This document shows, in pieces, positions 63,516-64,000 of a stretch of DNA of 64,000 nt. Position numbers and translations under genes: made by a program. The notes beneath the pieces are model-generated. The model made no database searches. It was not told where the DNA came from and was given only the letters and a program-made list of their open reading frames with translations. Each line of letters opens with the position of its first letter. The stretch's first letter is position 1. The stretch comes from Actinopolyspora halophila DSM 43834. Its GTDB lineage: Bacteria > Actinomycetota > Actinomycetes > Mycobacteriales > Pseudonocardiaceae. Location: positions 3,823,276-3,887,275 of the forward strand of contig NZ_AQUI01000002.1 of assembly GCF_000371785.1 (NCBI RefSeq), read 5' to 3'.

Positions 63516-63977
63516 CTACTCGCCGACGTCCTCCTCCCACAACCCGGGGGACTCCGCGATGAAGTCCCCCATCATGCGCACGCAGTCGGCGTCGTCGAGC
63601 AGGACCACTTCCACCCCGTGCTCGGCCAACCAGTCGTGACCGCCGTGGAAGTTGCGGGCCTCGCCGATGACGATTCGGCCGATGCCGAACTGACGGACGA
63701 GACCGCTGCAGAACCAGCACGGCGACAGCGTGGTGACCATCGTCGTGGCCCCGTAGGTGCGCAGCCTGCCCGCCCTCCTGAAGGCGGTGGTCTCGGCATG
63801 GGCGGTCGGGTCGTCGTCCTGGACCCGCCGGTTGTTGCCCCGACCGAGGATCTCGCCCTCAGAACCGACGAGCACCGCTCCGATCGGCACACCGCCTGCC
63901 TCGGCACCGGCCCGCGCCTCTTGGACCGCCGCCGCGAGCCAACTCCTGTACTCGCGCAGCTTCTCCTGACAATTCAT
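63516..63977 (-). CDS. Nucleoside/cytosine deaminase family protein
   Basis: 153 residues of the zinc deaminase fold: AHAETTAFRRAGR (zinc His and proton-shuttle Glu) and SPCWFCSGLVRQFGIGRIVI (PCxxC). The sequence GEARNFHGGHDWLAEHGVEV and the C-terminal helix resemble yeast-type cytosine deaminases and related enzymes. ATG 63977 follows GTGGAGATCG; an earlier in-frame start at 63995 is less likely. Confidence 0.9.
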   Translation of the reverse strand: MNCQEKLREYRSWLAAAVQEARAGAEAGGVPIGAVLVGSEGEILGRGNNRRVQDDDPTAHAETTAFRRAGRLRTYGATTMVTTLSPCWFCSGLVRQFGIGRIVIGEARNFHGGHDWLAEHGVEVVLLDDADCVRMMGDFIAESPGLWEEDVGE

Positions 63978-64000
63978 CGATCTCCACTGCTCCACTCTGA

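Overview
This window is high-GC actinobacterial DNA. Protein signatures point to the Pseudonocardiales/Actinopolysporales neighbourhood: XRE-DUF5753 with DUF397 partners, DUF3558 lipoproteins, EspG and PPE-like ESX proteins, and RbpA. Acidic tails such as that of UvrC would fit a salt-adapted genus such as Actinopolyspora; that placement is an inference. Two blocks keep the gene order known around Mycobacterium tuberculosis Rv1458c-Rv1408, and a stretch of mixed accessory genes separates them.

Left block (1-21.3 kb): the end of an ABC exporter (ATPase plus permease), an SCO6745-type protein, heme A synthase (ctaA), a GbsR/MarR-like regulator, several small or orphan genes (methyltransferase-like, ATP-grasp, truncated hemoglobin, NCS1-like permease, DedA, DUF2157), quinone oxidoreductase, then the pentose-phosphate run tkt-tal-pgi-zwf-opcA-pgl. 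This run supplies NADPH, ribose-5-phosphate and erythrose-4-phosphate, and the zwf-opcA-pgl junctions overlap.

Accessory region (21.3-42.4 kb): a VOC protein; a VapBC-like pair whose PIN toxin gene carries an in-frame stop, flanked by a 99-bp duplication of the 3' end of an rraA-like gene; a metallophosphoesterase-phosphopantetheinyl transferase pair (PptH/PptT-like); GNAT and SDR enzymes; an ESX-associated cluster (helical protein, DUF3558 lipoprotein, PPE-like protein, EspG) without secretion machinery; a duplicated DUF3558/DUF397 segment under an XRE regulator; and a sugar-acid operon (fructuronate reductase-like, KDG kinase, mannonate dehydratase, RspB/idonate-type dehydrogenase, NRAMP-related transporter) divergent from a GntR/FCD regulator. 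The operon's enzymes fit L-gulonate degradation to KDPG.

Right block (42.4-64 kb): rbpA, secG, tpiA-pgk-gap, whiA-yvcK-rapZ-uvrC, then rpe-ribD-ribE-ribBA-ribH and a PH-domain protein, together with a DHOD-like enzyme, two oxidoreductases, an amino-acid permease and a cytosine-deaminase-type protein. Between uvrC and an oxidoreductase gene lies about 2 kb of decayed DNA containing a frameshifted NDP-hexose 2,3-dehydratase fragment.

The most unusual non-coding feature is a dispersed, hairpin-rich intergenic repeat family: three clear copies (2.4-2.8, 26.2-26.5 and 40.8-41.2 kb) and two degenerate ones (52.2 and 63.4 kb). Several genes have a TANNNT box only 6-7 nt before the start codon, suggesting leaderless transcripts. 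I saw no rRNA, tRNA, CRISPR array, intact insertion sequence or FMN riboswitch.
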